64,000 nucleotides of DNA from Roseomonas elaeocarpi (GCF_042433915.1 NZ_JBHLUN010000002.1:310001-374000); one strand, 5' to 3'. Shown: positions 1-8,977, counted from the first letter of the stretch. Notes: generated from the letters alone by a model not told the origin. A program made the numbers and translations.

Positions 1-440
1 AGGACGCGCTGGACACGGTGGGCCTGCCGCGCGCCCTGTCCTACCGCTTTCCGCACCAGCTCTCGGGCGGGCAGCGCCAGCGCGTCGCCATCGCCCGCGC
101 GCTGATGCTGCGCCCCGACATCCTGCTGCTGGACGAGCCGACCTCCGCGCTGGACGTGTCCGTACAGGCGGAGATCCTCAACCTGCTGACCACGCTGCGG
201 CAAACGCGCGGGCTGACCTATCTGCTGGTCAGCCACGACCTCGCCGTGGTCGCCCATATGTGCGACCGCCTCGCCGTGATGCAGGCCGGGCACATCGTCG
301 ATCAGCTCAGTGCCGAGCAGCTGCGCGCCGGCACGCTGGATCATCCCTATTCGCGCGCCCTGCTCGCGGCGAGCGAAGCCTATGGCGAGGGGCCCCGCGC
401 GCCGACGCCCGAAGCGAGCCAGGAAAGGCAGGTCGGATGA
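1..440 (+). CDS. Peptide ABC transporter ATP-binding protein, 3' end only
   Basis: This is the C-terminal part of an ATPase of the oligopeptide/dipeptide importer family; the reading frame is open from base 3 and the gene begins left of the window. The ABC signature LSGGQRQRVAIARAL, the Walker B stretch ILLLDEPTSALD and the switch-histidine region LLVSHDLAVVAH are all present, so the visible half looks functional. It would hydrolyse ATP to drive peptide or related solute uptake at the inner membrane. The tail after the nucleotide-binding domain is short and lacks the cysteine-rich OppF-type extension. The stop overlaps the start of the next gene by ATGA, so the two were co-translated. It closely resembles the ATPase at 57958-58725, a paralogue. 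Confidence 0.9.
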   Translation, partial: DALDTVGLPRALSYRFPHQLSGGQRQRVAIARALMLRPDILLLDEPTSALDVSVQAEILNLLTTLRQTRGLTYLLVSHDLAVVAHMCDRLAVMQAGHIVDQLSAEQLRAGTLDHPYSRALLAASEAYGEGPRAPTPEASQERQVG

Positions 441-1645
441 AGATCGCCGCCGTTGACACCTTTCTCATGCATGTCGGCGGTCCGCCCGCCGATCCCGCAC
501 CCGGCGCCCCGCCCCGGCCGGCGGCCTTCGGCGGCACCCGCAACTGGCTCTTCGTAAAGATCCGCACGGACGAGGGCATCACCGGCATCGGCGAGTGCTC
601 GGGCTGGCCGCGCGTGGTGGAAACCGCGGTGGCGGACCTGTCGCGCCTGCTGATCGGCGAGGATCCGACCCATATCGAGCGCCTCTGGGGGAAGATGCAG
701 GTCGCGCTGATGGGCCACGGCATGACCGGCACCGTCGGCGGCGGCGCCATGACCGGGCTCGACATGGCCTTGTGGGACATCAAGGGCAAGGCGCTGAACA
801 CGCCCGTGTGGAACCTGCTCGGCGGCAAGGTGCGCGACCGCATCCGCATCTACGGCCACGCCAACACGCCGGAGGTCGCGCTGTCGCTGCGCGATCGCGG
901 CGTCACCGCCTTCAAGTGCGGCGGCGTGGCCGATCCCGTGCGCAAGGTGGCCGAGCTGCGCGAGGCCGTGGGCGACGAGATGGACATCATGATCGACCTG
1001 CACGGCCCGCCCTGGCTGACGCCGGCCGATGCGGCGCTGGTGGCGCGGGCGCTGGAACCCTATGGACTGCTGTTCGTGGAGGATCCGATCGCGCCGGAAA
1101 ACCTCGATGGCTACCGGCGCATCCGCGACGCGGCCAACATCCCCCTCGCCGCCGGGGAGCGCATGACCACCATCTTTGGCCAGCGCGAGCTGATCGAGCA
1201 CGACCTCGTCGACGTCGTGCAGCCCGACACCGGGCGGGCCGGCGGCATCACGCAGATGAAGAAGATCGCCGCCATGGCGGAAGCGCACCACATCATGGTG
1301 GCGCCGCATTCCGGCTCGCTCGGCCCGGTGGCGGAATACGCGGCGCTGCACCTGCTGGCCGCCATCCCCAACGCACTGATCCTGGAACGGCTGGAGGATG
1401 ACTAGGAAGGTCGTGCCCAGACGGTGATCCCGCATCCCCGCGCCGTGGACGGTTTCATCACCGTGCCCGACGCTCCTGGCCTGGGCGTGGACATCGACGA
1501 GGCGTTCGTGGCCCGCCATCCCAGCCGCGGCAACGTCTCGATCCCTACGAGCGAGGCGAGTGGGTCCTACCTGCCGGGAACCTATGGTGAGCACGTCTAC
1601 ACGCAGACGCGGTTGAGCCGCCGACGTTACTTTGGCCCCGGCTGA
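437..1645 (+). pseudogene. Enolase-superfamily (MR/MLE) enzyme split by in-frame TAG
   Basis: The frame encodes a mandelate racemase/muconate lactonizing-type protein, a family that dehydrates or epimerises acid sugars using Mg2+. Visible candidate active-site residues are K160, metal ligands D187 (IDLHGPP), E215 (VEDPIAPEN) and E241 (AAGERM), then D264 and H291. A TAG at 1403-1405 ends the protein at 322 residues. The same frame continues without further damage for 79 codons (IPHPRAVDGF, PDAPGLGVDIDE, YTQTRLSRR) to a TGA at 1643-1645. Read through, it would be about 400 codons, the usual family length. The lost tail is part of the capping domain, so the truncated product is probably inactive. 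One base change (TGG to TAG) or a sequencing error would explain it. It overlaps the upstream ATPase gene by 4 nt. Confidence 0.8.
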
Positions 1646-1826
1646 ATTCAGGAGGTAGGCGCCAGAGTGACATCATGTACCGGAGGGCGAGATGCTGCTC
1701 GTCGGGCCGGACGGCTATGGGGGCGCCCGCATCTAAGCCGCCCACGCCGCACGTCTCGCCCCCCACCCGGCCGCCCTGCAGCTTTGCCGCACCGCCTGAG
1801 CGCCACCGGTCCGAAGAGCACGATCC

Positions 1827-2165
1827 ATGGACCTCGAGTTCGCGGGCAAGTTGTTCATCGTCACCGGCGGGGCGGCTGGGCTGAGCCTCCCCACGGCCCC
1901 TGCCTCCTCGCCGACGGGATCTAGGGCTTCTCACCGGCCGCATCGAGGGGTGCTTCCTGCGAGCGCAGGCTTCGCTCCCGAAACATGCCGACAGGGTTGT
2001 GTTTCTGCGGGCCGACAGTACCGACCCCGGCCTGCTTGGCCGTTTGCACGATGCTGGCATGGAGCCTGGGGACGGTTGCTGGACGGCCTACTGGCCCGTG
2101 CCGGCGGCCCACCGGTGAGCGTCATGAGCACGAGTTGCCCGCATTGGTCGCAGCACCGGACCTAG
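1827..2165 (+). pseudogene. Decayed short-chain dehydrogenase remnant
   Basis: A start-like segment MDLEFAGKLFIVTGGAAG at 1827 matches the N-terminal nucleotide-binding motif of short-chain dehydrogenases, but the frame loses similarity right after it and the glycine motif is not completed. Further pieces appear in other frames: RVVFLRADSTDPGLLGRL near 1996, then AWGRLLDGLLARAGG near 2060-2115, which resembles the family segment around NAG. The pieces are in SDR order and need at least two frameshifts to join. The bases between 1646 and 1826 show no recognisable gene. I read this as a dead gene that once followed the enolase-superfamily gene. Confidence 0.5.
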
Positions 2166-2256
2166 AACACCGCATCCTCCGGTACGCGCCCCATGGCGTA
2201 GAAGGGCACGTTGCCCGCGAGCACGTCCCGGCTGAGTGGATCGCCCGCAAGTCCTT
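2162..2256 (-). pseudogene. Possible inverted SDR C-terminal fragment
   Basis: Read on the minus strand, this stretch encodes GDPLSRDVLAGNVPFYAMGR followed by VPEDAVF and a stop. That resembles the PLGRMGxPED region near the end of short-chain dehydrogenases. It lies directly beyond the plus-strand SDR remnant but in the opposite orientation, so an inversion or a second decayed gene would be needed. The match is short and could be chance. Confidence 0.25.
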
Positions 2257-3059
2257 CAGCAATCCCCGCTCCCATCGCCGGAGAGGTGAACTTCATCCGT
2301 CTGCAGAACTCCCACGCCTAGTCGCTTCAGCGACGCAACGTGGGCTGGCGATGGAACCTGATCCGTCACGAGCGTATCGCCGCGCTTGACCTGTGCCACC
2401 CGGTGCGGCGCGACACGACCGAATTTCGCGCGATCCGCTACCACGATCAGCCGGGTCGCGTTCGCCTGCATGGCGCGGACCACCGCAACCTCGTCCTCAT
2501 GGTAGTCGAGCAGCCACCCATCCTGGGTGATGCCGCCGATCCCGAGAACGCAGGTGTCGCAGTGCCATCGTCCCACCATCTCCACGGTCGTGACGCCGGC
2601 CAGGCCGCTGTTGCGCGCCTGCCAGCGCCCGCCCAGGAGGTTCACGCGCATGCCGGGCGCTGCACCCAGGATATGCGCTGCGGCGACGCTGTTGGTTACC
2701 ACCACCAGGTCGCGGTGCGTCGCCGCAAGTGCCGCCGCGGTGGCCTCCGCCGTGGTGCCGAGCGCCAGGAACACCGAGGAACCATCGGGCACCAGTACGG
2801 CGGCGGCGCGGGCGATCTCCGCCTTCTCGCGCGCGTGCTCTACGTGGCGATGGGCGTAGTCGGTGTTCGCAATGGTGGAAGGCAGGCTCGCGCCGCCATG
2901 ATGCCGGCGCAGCAGCCCGCGCTCGGCCATGTCGGCCACATCGCGCCGCACGGTCTGCGGTGTGACGGCGAGAGCCGTCGCCAGTTCTTCGACCGAGGCG
3001 TAGCCGCCACGCCGCTGCAGTGCCTCAAGGATGCGGGTGTGTCGCGTGTCGACGGCCAT
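2256..3059 (-). CDS. DeoR-family transcriptional repressor
   Basis: A 267-residue regulator with an N-terminal DeoR winged helix-turn-helix (ILEALQRRGGYASVEELATA, then VTPQTVRRDVADMAERGLL) and a C-terminal sugar-phosphate sensing domain (LALGTTAEATAAAL, VVVTNSVAAAHIL, ADRAKFGR). I start it at 3059 because that ATG has an AAGGA ribosome site just upstream; in-frame starts further out lack one. DeoR proteins normally repress a neighbouring sugar operon until a phosphorylated intermediate binds. The gene is divergent from the SDR/transporter/kinase/aldolase operon, which is the obvious target. The final residues after TDEV run past the usual family end and may be unconserved. Confidence 0.9.
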   Translation of the reverse strand: MAVDTRHTRILEALQRRGGYASVEELATALAVTPQTVRRDVADMAERGLLRRHHGGASLPSTIANTDYAHRHVEHAREKAEIARAAAVLVPDGSSVFLALGTTAEATAAALAATHRDLVVVTNSVAAAHILGAAPGMRVNLLGGRWQARNSGLAGVTTVEMVGRWHCDTCVLGIGGITQDGWLLDYHEDEVAVVRAMQANATRLIVVADRAKFGRVAPHRVAQVKRGDTLVTDQVPSPAHVASLKRLGVGVLQTDEVHLSGDGSGDC

Positions 3060-3187
3060 GGTGTCCTTCGCAGTTGCGGAAGTGAAAATTACCTTGCGCA
3101 AACGAAGCAGTCTTCGCTTAACTGGCATCAATAATGAAAATCCGACGCCGATCAACGGCGCGGAAAAGCAGGGGAACGTCCACGGTC
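3060..3187. promoter_or_regulatory. Divergent promoter/operator region for DeoR and sugar operon
   Basis: This 128-nt spacer must hold the promoters for the DeoR gene and the operon starting at 3188. It is locally AT-rich for this genome. It contains an inverted repeat CGAAG-cagt-CTTCG at 3103-3116, and CTTCGC occurs again at 3066-3071. These are plausible DeoR half-sites; assignment is inference from position and symmetry. Confidence 0.45.
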
Positions 3188-3925
3188 ATGGCAGCCGAAG
3201 GCAGCGGCGACGCAGCGCCCGATTTCTCCGTCCGCGACAAGGTGGTTCTGATCAGTGGCGGCACGGGCGGTATCGGCCTTGCCTTCGCGCGCGCCTTCGC
3301 GGCCTGCGGCGCCACGCCCATCCTGGCCGACCTCAAGCCGCCCGGCCCCGAGGCGGCGGAGTTCCGCTACGAGCCGCTGGATGTGCGCGATGACGCGGCG
3401 GTGGAAGCGCTGGCGGCGCGGATCGAGCGGCTGGATGTGCTGATCCACTGCGCCGGCCGGCTGATCCGGCACGAGGAACACAGGCCCGACGTGTTCCGCG
3501 ACATCGTGGACATCCACCTCGTCGGCAACATGCGGCTCGCCACCGCCTTCCGCCCGCACCTGGCGCGCACGCAGGGCTGCCTCATCAACATCGGTTCCAT
3601 GTACTCCTACTTTGGCTCGGCGATGATCCCGGCCTACGCCTCGGCCAAGACGGCGATCGTGGGGCTGACCAAGTCGCTGGCCGTGGCCTACGCGGAGGAT
3701 GGCATCCGCGTGAACGCCATCGCGCCGGGCTGGATCGAGACCGAGATCAGCCGCCGCGGCCGCGAGGAGCCCGCCTTCAACGAGCGCGTCATGCAACGCC
3801 TGCCCACCAAGCGCTGGTCGCCGCCGGCCGAGCTCGCCGGCACCGCGGTCTTTCTCGCCTCGCCGGCGGCAACGCTGATCAACGGGGTCACCATCCCCGT
3901 GGACGGGGGTTACGTGGCGAGTTGA
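3188..3925 (+). CDS. Short-chain dehydrogenase/reductase
   Basis: A 245-residue classical SDR: NAD(P) motif ISGGTGGIGLAFARAF, HCAGRL in place of NNAG, catalytic serine in NIGSMYSYFG, catalytic YASAK, and the late motif VNAIAPGWIETEIS. The start at 3188 is preceded by AGGGGAA at suitable spacing; the upstream in-frame ATG at 3134 has no ribosome site. SDRs oxidise or reduce secondary alcohols or sugar carbons. As first gene of an operon with sugar uptake, kinase and aldolase genes, it probably interconverts a polyol and a ketose. The intact gene belongs to the same broad family as the degraded copy at 1827-2165. Confidence 0.9.
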   Translation: MAAEGSGDAAPDFSVRDKVVLISGGTGGIGLAFARAFAACGATPILADLKPPGPEAAEFRYEPLDVRDDAAVEALAARIERLDVLIHCAGRLIRHEEHRPDVFRDIVDIHLVGNMRLATAFRPHLARTQGCLINIGSMYSYFGSAMIPAYASAKTAIVGLTKSLAVAYAEDGIRVNAIAPGWIETEISRRGREEPAFNERVMQRLPTKRWSPPAELAGTAVFLASPAATLINGVTIPVDGGYVAS

Positions 3926-3990
3926 GCGCGCGGGACGCAACAGCAACCAGCCACGAGCAACGTGGCGGCAAGGGGAAGGAAGACGGCACC

Positions 3991-5307
3991 ATGAGGCGAC
4001 GGCACCTGCTCGGCGGCGCGGTCTCCGCGGCCATGATCCCGACGTTCCTGAGGGCGCCTGCGCGGGCCCAGGGAACGGCCGGCTTCGACTGGCGCCGGCA
4101 TGACGGCCAGACGGTGAACCTGCTGCTCAACAACCATCCCTGGTCGCAAGCGATGCGCGACATGGTGGCCGAGTTCACCACAAAAACGGGGATCCGCACG
4201 CGGCTGGAGGTGTTCAACGAGGAACAGTTCCGCGCGCGCCTGTCCACGCTGATGCAGGGCCGTTCCGCCGACGTGGACGTCTTCATGTCGCTCACCAGCC
4301 GCGAGGGCGCGGTATTCCAGCGCGCCGGCTGGTACGCCGACCTGGCACCCATGATCGCCGACCGTGCCATGACGGTGCCGGACTTCGACTACGACGATTT
4401 TGCCGCCTCGATCCGTCAGGCCAGCACCTTCGGGCAGCAGGTGGTGGCCGTGCCGATCAACCAGGAAGGGCCACTCTTCTACTGGCGCAAGGACGTGTTC
4501 GAGCGGCTGGGCATCGGCGAGCCCCAATACCTCGAAGACATCCCCGCCGCCGCGGCCACGATCAAGGCGAAGGGTGGCGAGATCGGCCCCTGGGCGGCGC
4601 GCGGGCTGCGCGGCGTGCTGCCCTATTCCTTCGCGGGTTTCGTGTACAATTCTGGTGGCTCCTTCGCGACGCCTGACGGCAAGCCCGGCCTGTCGCAGCC
4701 GAACAGCGTGCGTGGGCTGGAGCTCTACGCGAACCTGCTCAAGGACTACGGGCCGCCTGGCGCGCTGAACCACACCTTCACCCAGGTGATCGAGCTGCTG
4801 GGCCAGGGCCGCGTCGCCATGACGCATGAGAGCAGCAACGAGTTCGCCAATATCCTGCGCTTCACGGGGCGCGCCGACGACTTGGGCGTGAAGCCGCTGC
4901 CACCCGGCCGCCAGTCCGGCGTGTCGAAGCCGGTGGCGATCGGCTGGACGCTGGCGATCTCCAATTTTTCCAAACGCCAGCCCGCGGCCTGGACCTTTCT
5001 CCAATGGGCCACCGGGCGGGAGGTTCAGGTCAAGCTCGTGCAGGCCGGCGTCGCGCCGCCGCGTGCCAGCGTGTTCCAGGGTCCGGCCTTCGAGAGCTGG
5101 GCGCGCGAGGTGCCGATCCGCCGCGCCTGGGCCGACGCGCTGGTGTATCTCGGCCAGCACGGCACCGGCGTGTACCAGTCGCCCACCGACCGCGTGCCCG
5201 AGGCGCGCGACCTGATCGGCGGCGCGGTGCAGCAGGTGGTGCTCGGCCGCGCCACGCCCGAGGAGGCGGCGCGCAGCGCCGATGCCGAGCTTGCCAAGCT
5301 CCAGTAG
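3991..5307 (+). CDS. Extracellular sugar-binding protein, family 1
   Basis: A 438-residue periplasmic binding protein of the MalE/UgpB type. It opens with a Tat-like leader MRRRHLLGGAVSAAMIPTFL ending near ARAQ, so the mature protein acts in the periplasm and delivers substrate to the two permeases that follow. Typical family segments include GQTVNLLLNNHPWSQAMRD, AVPINQEGPLFYWRKDV and GFVYNSGGSF. I start it at 3991, downstream of a purine-rich GGGGAAGGAAG site; the in-frame ATG at 3922 lies in the SDR end and would place the leader internally. The ligand is unknown, but the neighbours indicate a sugar, polyol or sugar derivative. Confidence 0.92.
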   Translation: MRRRHLLGGAVSAAMIPTFLRAPARAQGTAGFDWRRHDGQTVNLLLNNHPWSQAMRDMVAEFTTKTGIRTRLEVFNEEQFRARLSTLMQGRSADVDVFMSLTSREGAVFQRAGWYADLAPMIADRAMTVPDFDYDDFAASIRQASTFGQQVVAVPINQEGPLFYWRKDVFERLGIGEPQYLEDIPAAAATIKAKGGEIGPWAARGLRGVLPYSFAGFVYNSGGSFATPDGKPGLSQPNSVRGLELYANLLKDYGPPGALNHTFTQVIELLGQGRVAMTHESSNEFANILRFTGRADDLGVKPLPPGRQSGVSKPVAIGWTLAISNFSKRQPAAWTFLQWATGREVQVKLVQAGVAPPRASVFQGPAFESWAREVPIRRAWADALVYLGQHGTGVYQSPTDRVPEARDLIGGAVQQVVLGRATPEEAARSADAELAKLQ

Positions 5308-6235
5308 CCAGACCTCTGGCCGCCTCGGCCACGACGCGGCGCTGGCGCGGCCCGCGACGGTGGCGCGCCCTCACCGCCGGCGCGGGAAGACGTCTTACCG
5401 TTGGATGGTCGCGCCGGCCGTGCTCTTCGCCGCCGCGATGATCGTGTTCCCTTTCGGCTACGCGGTGTGGCTCTCGCTCAGCGAGGTCGCGCTGGGCACG
5501 CCGCCGCGCTTCACGGGCCTGAACAACTACGCCCGCATGCTGGCCGACGCGGAGTTCTGGAACGGCCTGCGGCTCACGCTCACGCTCTACGTCGTGTCGC
5601 TGGCGGCGCAGCTCGTGCTGGGCACTTGGCTCGGGCTGCTGCTGGCGCGCTCCGACCGCGCGCGGGGCATCGTGCGGACGGTGCTGATCTCGCCCTTCAT
5701 GCTGCCGCCGGTGGTGGTGGGCATGATGGCGATCGTGATCCTCGACCCCAGCTTCGGCATCGCCAACTGGCTGCTGGGGCGGGCCGGGCTGCCGCCGCAC
5801 CTGTGGCTGTCGGATCCGGACACGGTGATCCTGACGGTGGCGGGCATCGACACCTGGCAGTGGACGCCCTTCGTGGCGCTGATCGTGATGGGCGGCTACC
5901 TGTCACTGCCGGGCGAGCTGTTCGAGGCCGCCGAGATGGACGGCGCGGCGGGGTGGCAGCGGTTCCGGCGCATCACGCTGCCGCTGCTGGGACCGACGCT
6001 GGTGACCGCCGCGGTGCTGCGCAGCGTGGACCTCCTGCGCTTCTTCGACATCATCTATCTCACCACCCAGGGTGGGCCGGGCACCGCCAGCACCACGCTC
6101 AACATCCTGGCTTACCGCCGCGGCTTCGAGTTCTACGATCTGGGCTACGCCAGTGCGATGATGGTGACGCTGTCGGCGATCGTCTTCGCCTCCGTGCTGG
6201 GCTTCGCACGCCTGCGGCAGGCGGTGTCGTGGTAG
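5282..6235 (+). CDS. Sugar ABC transporter permease, MalF-like
   Basis: A 317-residue inner-membrane permease with six predicted helices beginning at VAPAVLFAAAMIVFPFGYAV and the coupling-loop signature ELFEAAEMDGAAGWQRFRRITLPLLGP (EAA motif), which contacts the ATPase. The ATG at 5282 overlaps the end of the binding-protein gene by 26 nt and follows GAGGAGG. A later in-frame ATG at 5405 would remove only the unconserved 41-residue N-terminus and is an alternative. It forms a heterodimer with the next gene product. No partner ATPase is encoded in the operon. Confidence 0.9.
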   Translation: MPSLPSSSSQTSGRLGHDAALARPATVARPHRRRGKTSYRWMVAPAVLFAAAMIVFPFGYAVWLSLSEVALGTPPRFTGLNNYARMLADAEFWNGLRLTLTLYVVSLAAQLVLGTWLGLLLARSDRARGIVRTVLISPFMLPPVVVGMMAIVILDPSFGIANWLLGRAGLPPHLWLSDPDTVILTVAGIDTWQWTPFVALIVMGGYLSLPGELFEAAEMDGAAGWQRFRRITLPLLGPTLVTAAVLRSVDLLRFFDIIYLTTQGGPGTASTTLNILAYRRGFEFYDLGYASAMMVTLSAIVFASVLGFARLRQAVSW

Positions 6236-7044
6236 CGCGCCGCCTCCTGCGCGCGGCCGACGTCGCGCAACTCGCCCTCGTGGTGGCGGTGCTGGTGCTG
6301 CCCGTGGCCTGGATGCTGCTGTCGGCCTTCAAGAACCGCACCGAGGTGGCGGCGATCCCGCCACGCCTCCTGTTCACCCCGACTCTGGACAATTTCGTCG
6401 AGCTGTTCGCGCGCAACGACTTCCTGCTCTACACCGTGAACAGCCTCCTCGTATCCACGGGCTCCACTCTGCTGGGCCTCGTCCTGGCGGTGCCGGCTGC
6501 CTTTGCGATGTCGTGGCACCGGATGAGCTGGCCCGCCACCGCGACGCTCTTCGCGCGCATGGCGCCGGGCACGCTGTTCCTGCTGCCCTGGCTCGTGATG
6601 TTCAGCGCGATGGGCCTCGTCGGAGGCCGCGCGGTGCTGGTGCTGACGCACGCGGTGATCACGCTGCCGATCGCGGTCTGGGTGCTGCTGCCCTACCTCG
6701 ACACCATGCCGCGGGAGCTCGTGGAAAGCGCGCAGATCGACGGCGCGAAGCCGCTTCGCCTGCTGCTGCGCGTGGTGGTGCCGGTGGTGATGCCGGGCGT
6801 GGTGGTGGCTGCGATCCTGTCCTTCGTCTTTTCCTGGAACTACTTCCTGTTCGCGCTGGTGCTGTCAGGCCTCGAGAGCAAAACCGCGATCGTGGCCAGC
6901 TTCAACTTCGTGGGCGAAGGCGTGACCAACTGGGGCGCGCTGATGGCGGCGGCTGTGGTGATCGCCACCCCGCCGATGATCCTGACGCTGCTGATCCAGC
7001 GCCGGCTGGTGGGCGGCCTTTCCGCGGGGGCGGTCAAGGGATGA
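6229..7044 (+). CDS. Sugar ABC transporter permease, MalG-like
   Basis: A 271-residue permease starting at GTG 6229, which overlaps the stop of the first permease by 7 nt. It has the MalG-type order: first helix LALVVAVLVLPVAWMLLSAF, periplasmic region LFTPTLDNFVELFARNDFLL, then the EAA loop ELVESAQIDGAKPLRLLLRV and final helices. It pairs with the MalF-like subunit to carry substrate across the inner membrane. The frame is open well upstream of the start only because it runs antiparallel to shadow coding, so the overlap start is preferred. Confidence 0.9.
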   Translation: MVARRLLRAADVAQLALVVAVLVLPVAWMLLSAFKNRTEVAAIPPRLLFTPTLDNFVELFARNDFLLYTVNSLLVSTGSTLLGLVLAVPAAFAMSWHRMSWPATATLFARMAPGTLFLLPWLVMFSAMGLVGGRAVLVLTHAVITLPIAVWVLLPYLDTMPRELVESAQIDGAKPLRLLLRVVVPVVMPGVVVAAILSFVFSWNYFLFALVLSGLESKTAIVASFNFVGEGVTNWGALMAAAVVIATPPMILTLLIQRRLVGGLSAGAVKG

Positions 7045-8009
7045 GGGCAGCACGCTTCCACGGCGAAGGCCGCATCACGGTGGAGGATGCCCTGCTCCCT
7101 GTCCCGGCCGAAGGCGAGGTCACGCTGCGCGTCGCCGCCTGCGCCCTGTGCGGCAGCGACCTGCGGCCACTGCGGCGTGGCTGGCCCACCACCCCGGGAC
7201 ACGAGATCGCCGGCCGCGTGGACCAGCCGGGCCACCCGCGCCACGGGGAACGCGCCGTCGTCTACATCCCCGTCTTCTGTGGCCGGTGCGAGGAATGCCG
7301 ACGCGGCCTGACACATTTGTGCCGCGAAGAGCGTACGCTGCTGGGCTGGCAACGCCCGGGCGGCTACGCCGAGGCGCTCGCGGTGCCGGAGCGCTGCCTG
7401 CTGCCCCTGCCCGACGACGTGCCCGACCATCTGGCACCGCTGCTGCTCGACACGGTGGGCACCGCCGCCCATGGCGTGCGGCTGGCGCGCCGTGTGGTCA
7501 CGGGCGGCGCGGCGCTGGTGCTGGGCGCGGGGCCGATCGGCCTCGGCGCGATCCTGGTGCTGCGCCGCATGGGCTTCTCGCCGGTCGCGGTGGTCGATCC
7601 CGCACCCTATCGCAGCCGCTTCGCGGCGAGCCTGGGCGCGGTTCCATTGACGCCCGAGGAAGCGGCGACCGGTCGTTACCCGCTGGTGGTGGAGGCCACT
7701 GGCAAGGACGCCGCACGGCAGGTGGCGCTGGAAGCCGTGGCACCGGAGGGCGCGATCGTGCAGCTGGGCGAGTCCGATGCCTGGGCGGTGACCGAAACGC
7801 GCTCGATCCGGCTCAAGGACTTCTTCCTGATCCGCTCCTTCTACTTCCCGATTGGCGACTACGCGGAGAACCTCTCGCTGCTGCGCGCCGACCGCGAGGA
7901 TTACGCCCGCCTGGTGGACGACCGCGCCGGGCTGGACGGGCTGGAAGCCCTCTTCGCCGCCTTCGCGCGGGGCGAGCGGCTGAAGCCCATCATGGTTCCC
8001 CAGGCATGA
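7041..8009 (+). CDS. Zinc-dependent alcohol (polyol) dehydrogenase
   Basis: A 322-residue medium-chain dehydrogenase. Catalytic zinc ligands are C37 in CALCGSD and H54-E55 in GHE. Structural zinc cysteines are C80, C83, C86 and C94 in FCGRCEECRRGLTHLC. The NAD-binding fold is seen at VLGAGPIGLGAILVL. It is somewhat shorter than typical sorbitol or threonine dehydrogenases. The start overlaps the upstream stop as ATGA, and its own stop overlaps the kinase start, so all are co-translated. In context it probably oxidises a polyol or sugar hydroxyl to give the ketose that the kinase uses. Its substrate cannot be read from sequence. Confidence 0.9.
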   Translation: MRAARFHGEGRITVEDALLPVPAEGEVTLRVAACALCGSDLRPLRRGWPTTPGHEIAGRVDQPGHPRHGERAVVYIPVFCGRCEECRRGLTHLCREERTLLGWQRPGGYAEALAVPERCLLPLPDDVPDHLAPLLLDTVGTAAHGVRLARRVVTGGAALVLGAGPIGLGAILVLRRMGFSPVAVVDPAPYRSRFAASLGAVPLTPEEAATGRYPLVVEATGKDAARQVALEAVAPEGAIVQLGESDAWAVTETRSIRLKDFFLIRSFYFPIGDYAENLSLLRADREDYARLVDDRAGLDGLEALFAAFARGERLKPIMVPQA

Positions 8010-8977
8010 GCGCGCGCGTCTGCTGCCTCGGCATGGCGGTGCTCGACCAGGTCTGGGAACTGCCCGCCCTGCCCGACACCGCGGCGAAGTTCGTGGCGCA
8101 CGGCTTTCGCGAGAGCGGCGGCGGCATGGCTGCCACGGCGGCGGTGGCGGTGGCAGCGCTGGGCGGCCGCGCAGCCTGGCATGGGCGGCTGGGCGACGAC
8201 GCCGCGGGCGACACGGTCCTGGGGCTGCTGCAACGGTACGGCGTCGATCCCGCCGGCGCGGTGCGGGCACCAGGCAGCCGCACGGCGGTGTCGGGCATCC
8301 TGGTGGACGATGCCGGGGAACGGATGCTCGCGGTCTTCCGTGGCAGCGGATTGCCGAACGAGCCGCGCTTCTCTGAAAGCTGGCTCGACGGTGCCGGCGC
8401 GGTGCTGTCCGATCCGCGCTGGACCGAAGGGGCGGCGCAGCTGTTCCGCCTCGCCGCCGCGCGCGGCCTGCCCCGCGTCCTCGACGCCGACACCGCCGCG
8501 GTGACGGAGATCCGCATCCTGGCGCCCCTGGCCGACCACGTCGTGTTCTCGCAACGCGGGCTGGCGGAGTTCAGCGGCGTGGCGGAGCCCGGAGACGGCC
8601 TGCGCGTCGCAGCGGAGCGTTTGTGGTGCCCCGGAGCGCGCACTGTGCTCGCCGTGACGCTGGGCGAGCGCGGCAGCCTGTGGTGGCAGGATGGCGAGAC
8701 CGCCGCGCTGCCGGCGCCGCGCGTCGCGGTGCGCGACACCAACGGCTGCGGCGACGTGTTTCACGGCGCCTATGCCCTGGCACTGGCCGAAGGCCGTGAC
8801 GTTCCCGCCGCGGCACGCTTCGCCACCGCGGCCGCAGCCCTCAAGGCGGCGCGGGGCGGCGGCTGGGGCGGCATGCCCGACCGGGCGGCGGTGGACGAGT
8901 TGCTCGACCGCGCGGCGGCTGACGAACCAGCCGGCCGCGCGACGGTCAGGGAAACGCTCAAGGAGAAACGGGGATGA
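8006..8977 (+). CDS. PfkB-family sugar kinase, sulfofructose-kinase-like
   Basis: A 323-residue ribokinase/PfkB-fold kinase. The glycine-rich N-terminal signature is GGGMAATAAVAVAALG and the catalytic signature is DTNGCGDVFHGAYALAL, with the aspartate base in GCGD. From memory, several blocks parallel E. coli YihV (sulfofructose kinase): the GGGxAATAAVA block, GRxGDDxxG, SDPRW versus ADVRW, DHVVFS and DVFHGA. YihV phosphorylates C1 of 6-deoxy-6-sulfofructose. This enzyme therefore probably phosphorylates C1 of a ketose, perhaps one altered at C6, ahead of the aldolase. It overlaps both neighbours by 4 nt. Sulfofructose itself as substrate is unproven. Confidence 0.88.
   Translation: MSARVCCLGMAVLDQVWELPALPDTAAKFVAHGFRESGGGMAATAAVAVAALGGRAAWHGRLGDDAAGDTVLGLLQRYGVDPAGAVRAPGSRTAVSGILVDDAGERMLAVFRGSGLPNEPRFSESWLDGAGAVLSDPRWTEGAAQLFRLAAARGLPRVLDADTAAVTEIRILAPLADHVVFSQRGLAEFSGVAEPGDGLRVAAERLWCPGARTVLAVTLGERGSLWWQDGETAALPAPRVAVRDTNGCGDVFHGAYALALAEGRDVPAAARFATAAAALKAARGGGWGGMPDRAAVDELLDRAAADEPAGRATVRETLKEKRG

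Noticed and set aside
380..1594. Long open frame antisense to the enolase-superfamily gene, and many similar long frames opposite other genes
   Set aside because: In 70% GC DNA antisense frames stay open by codon bias. The translations are rich in His, Arg, Gly and Ala, show no domains, and mirror real genes on the other strand.
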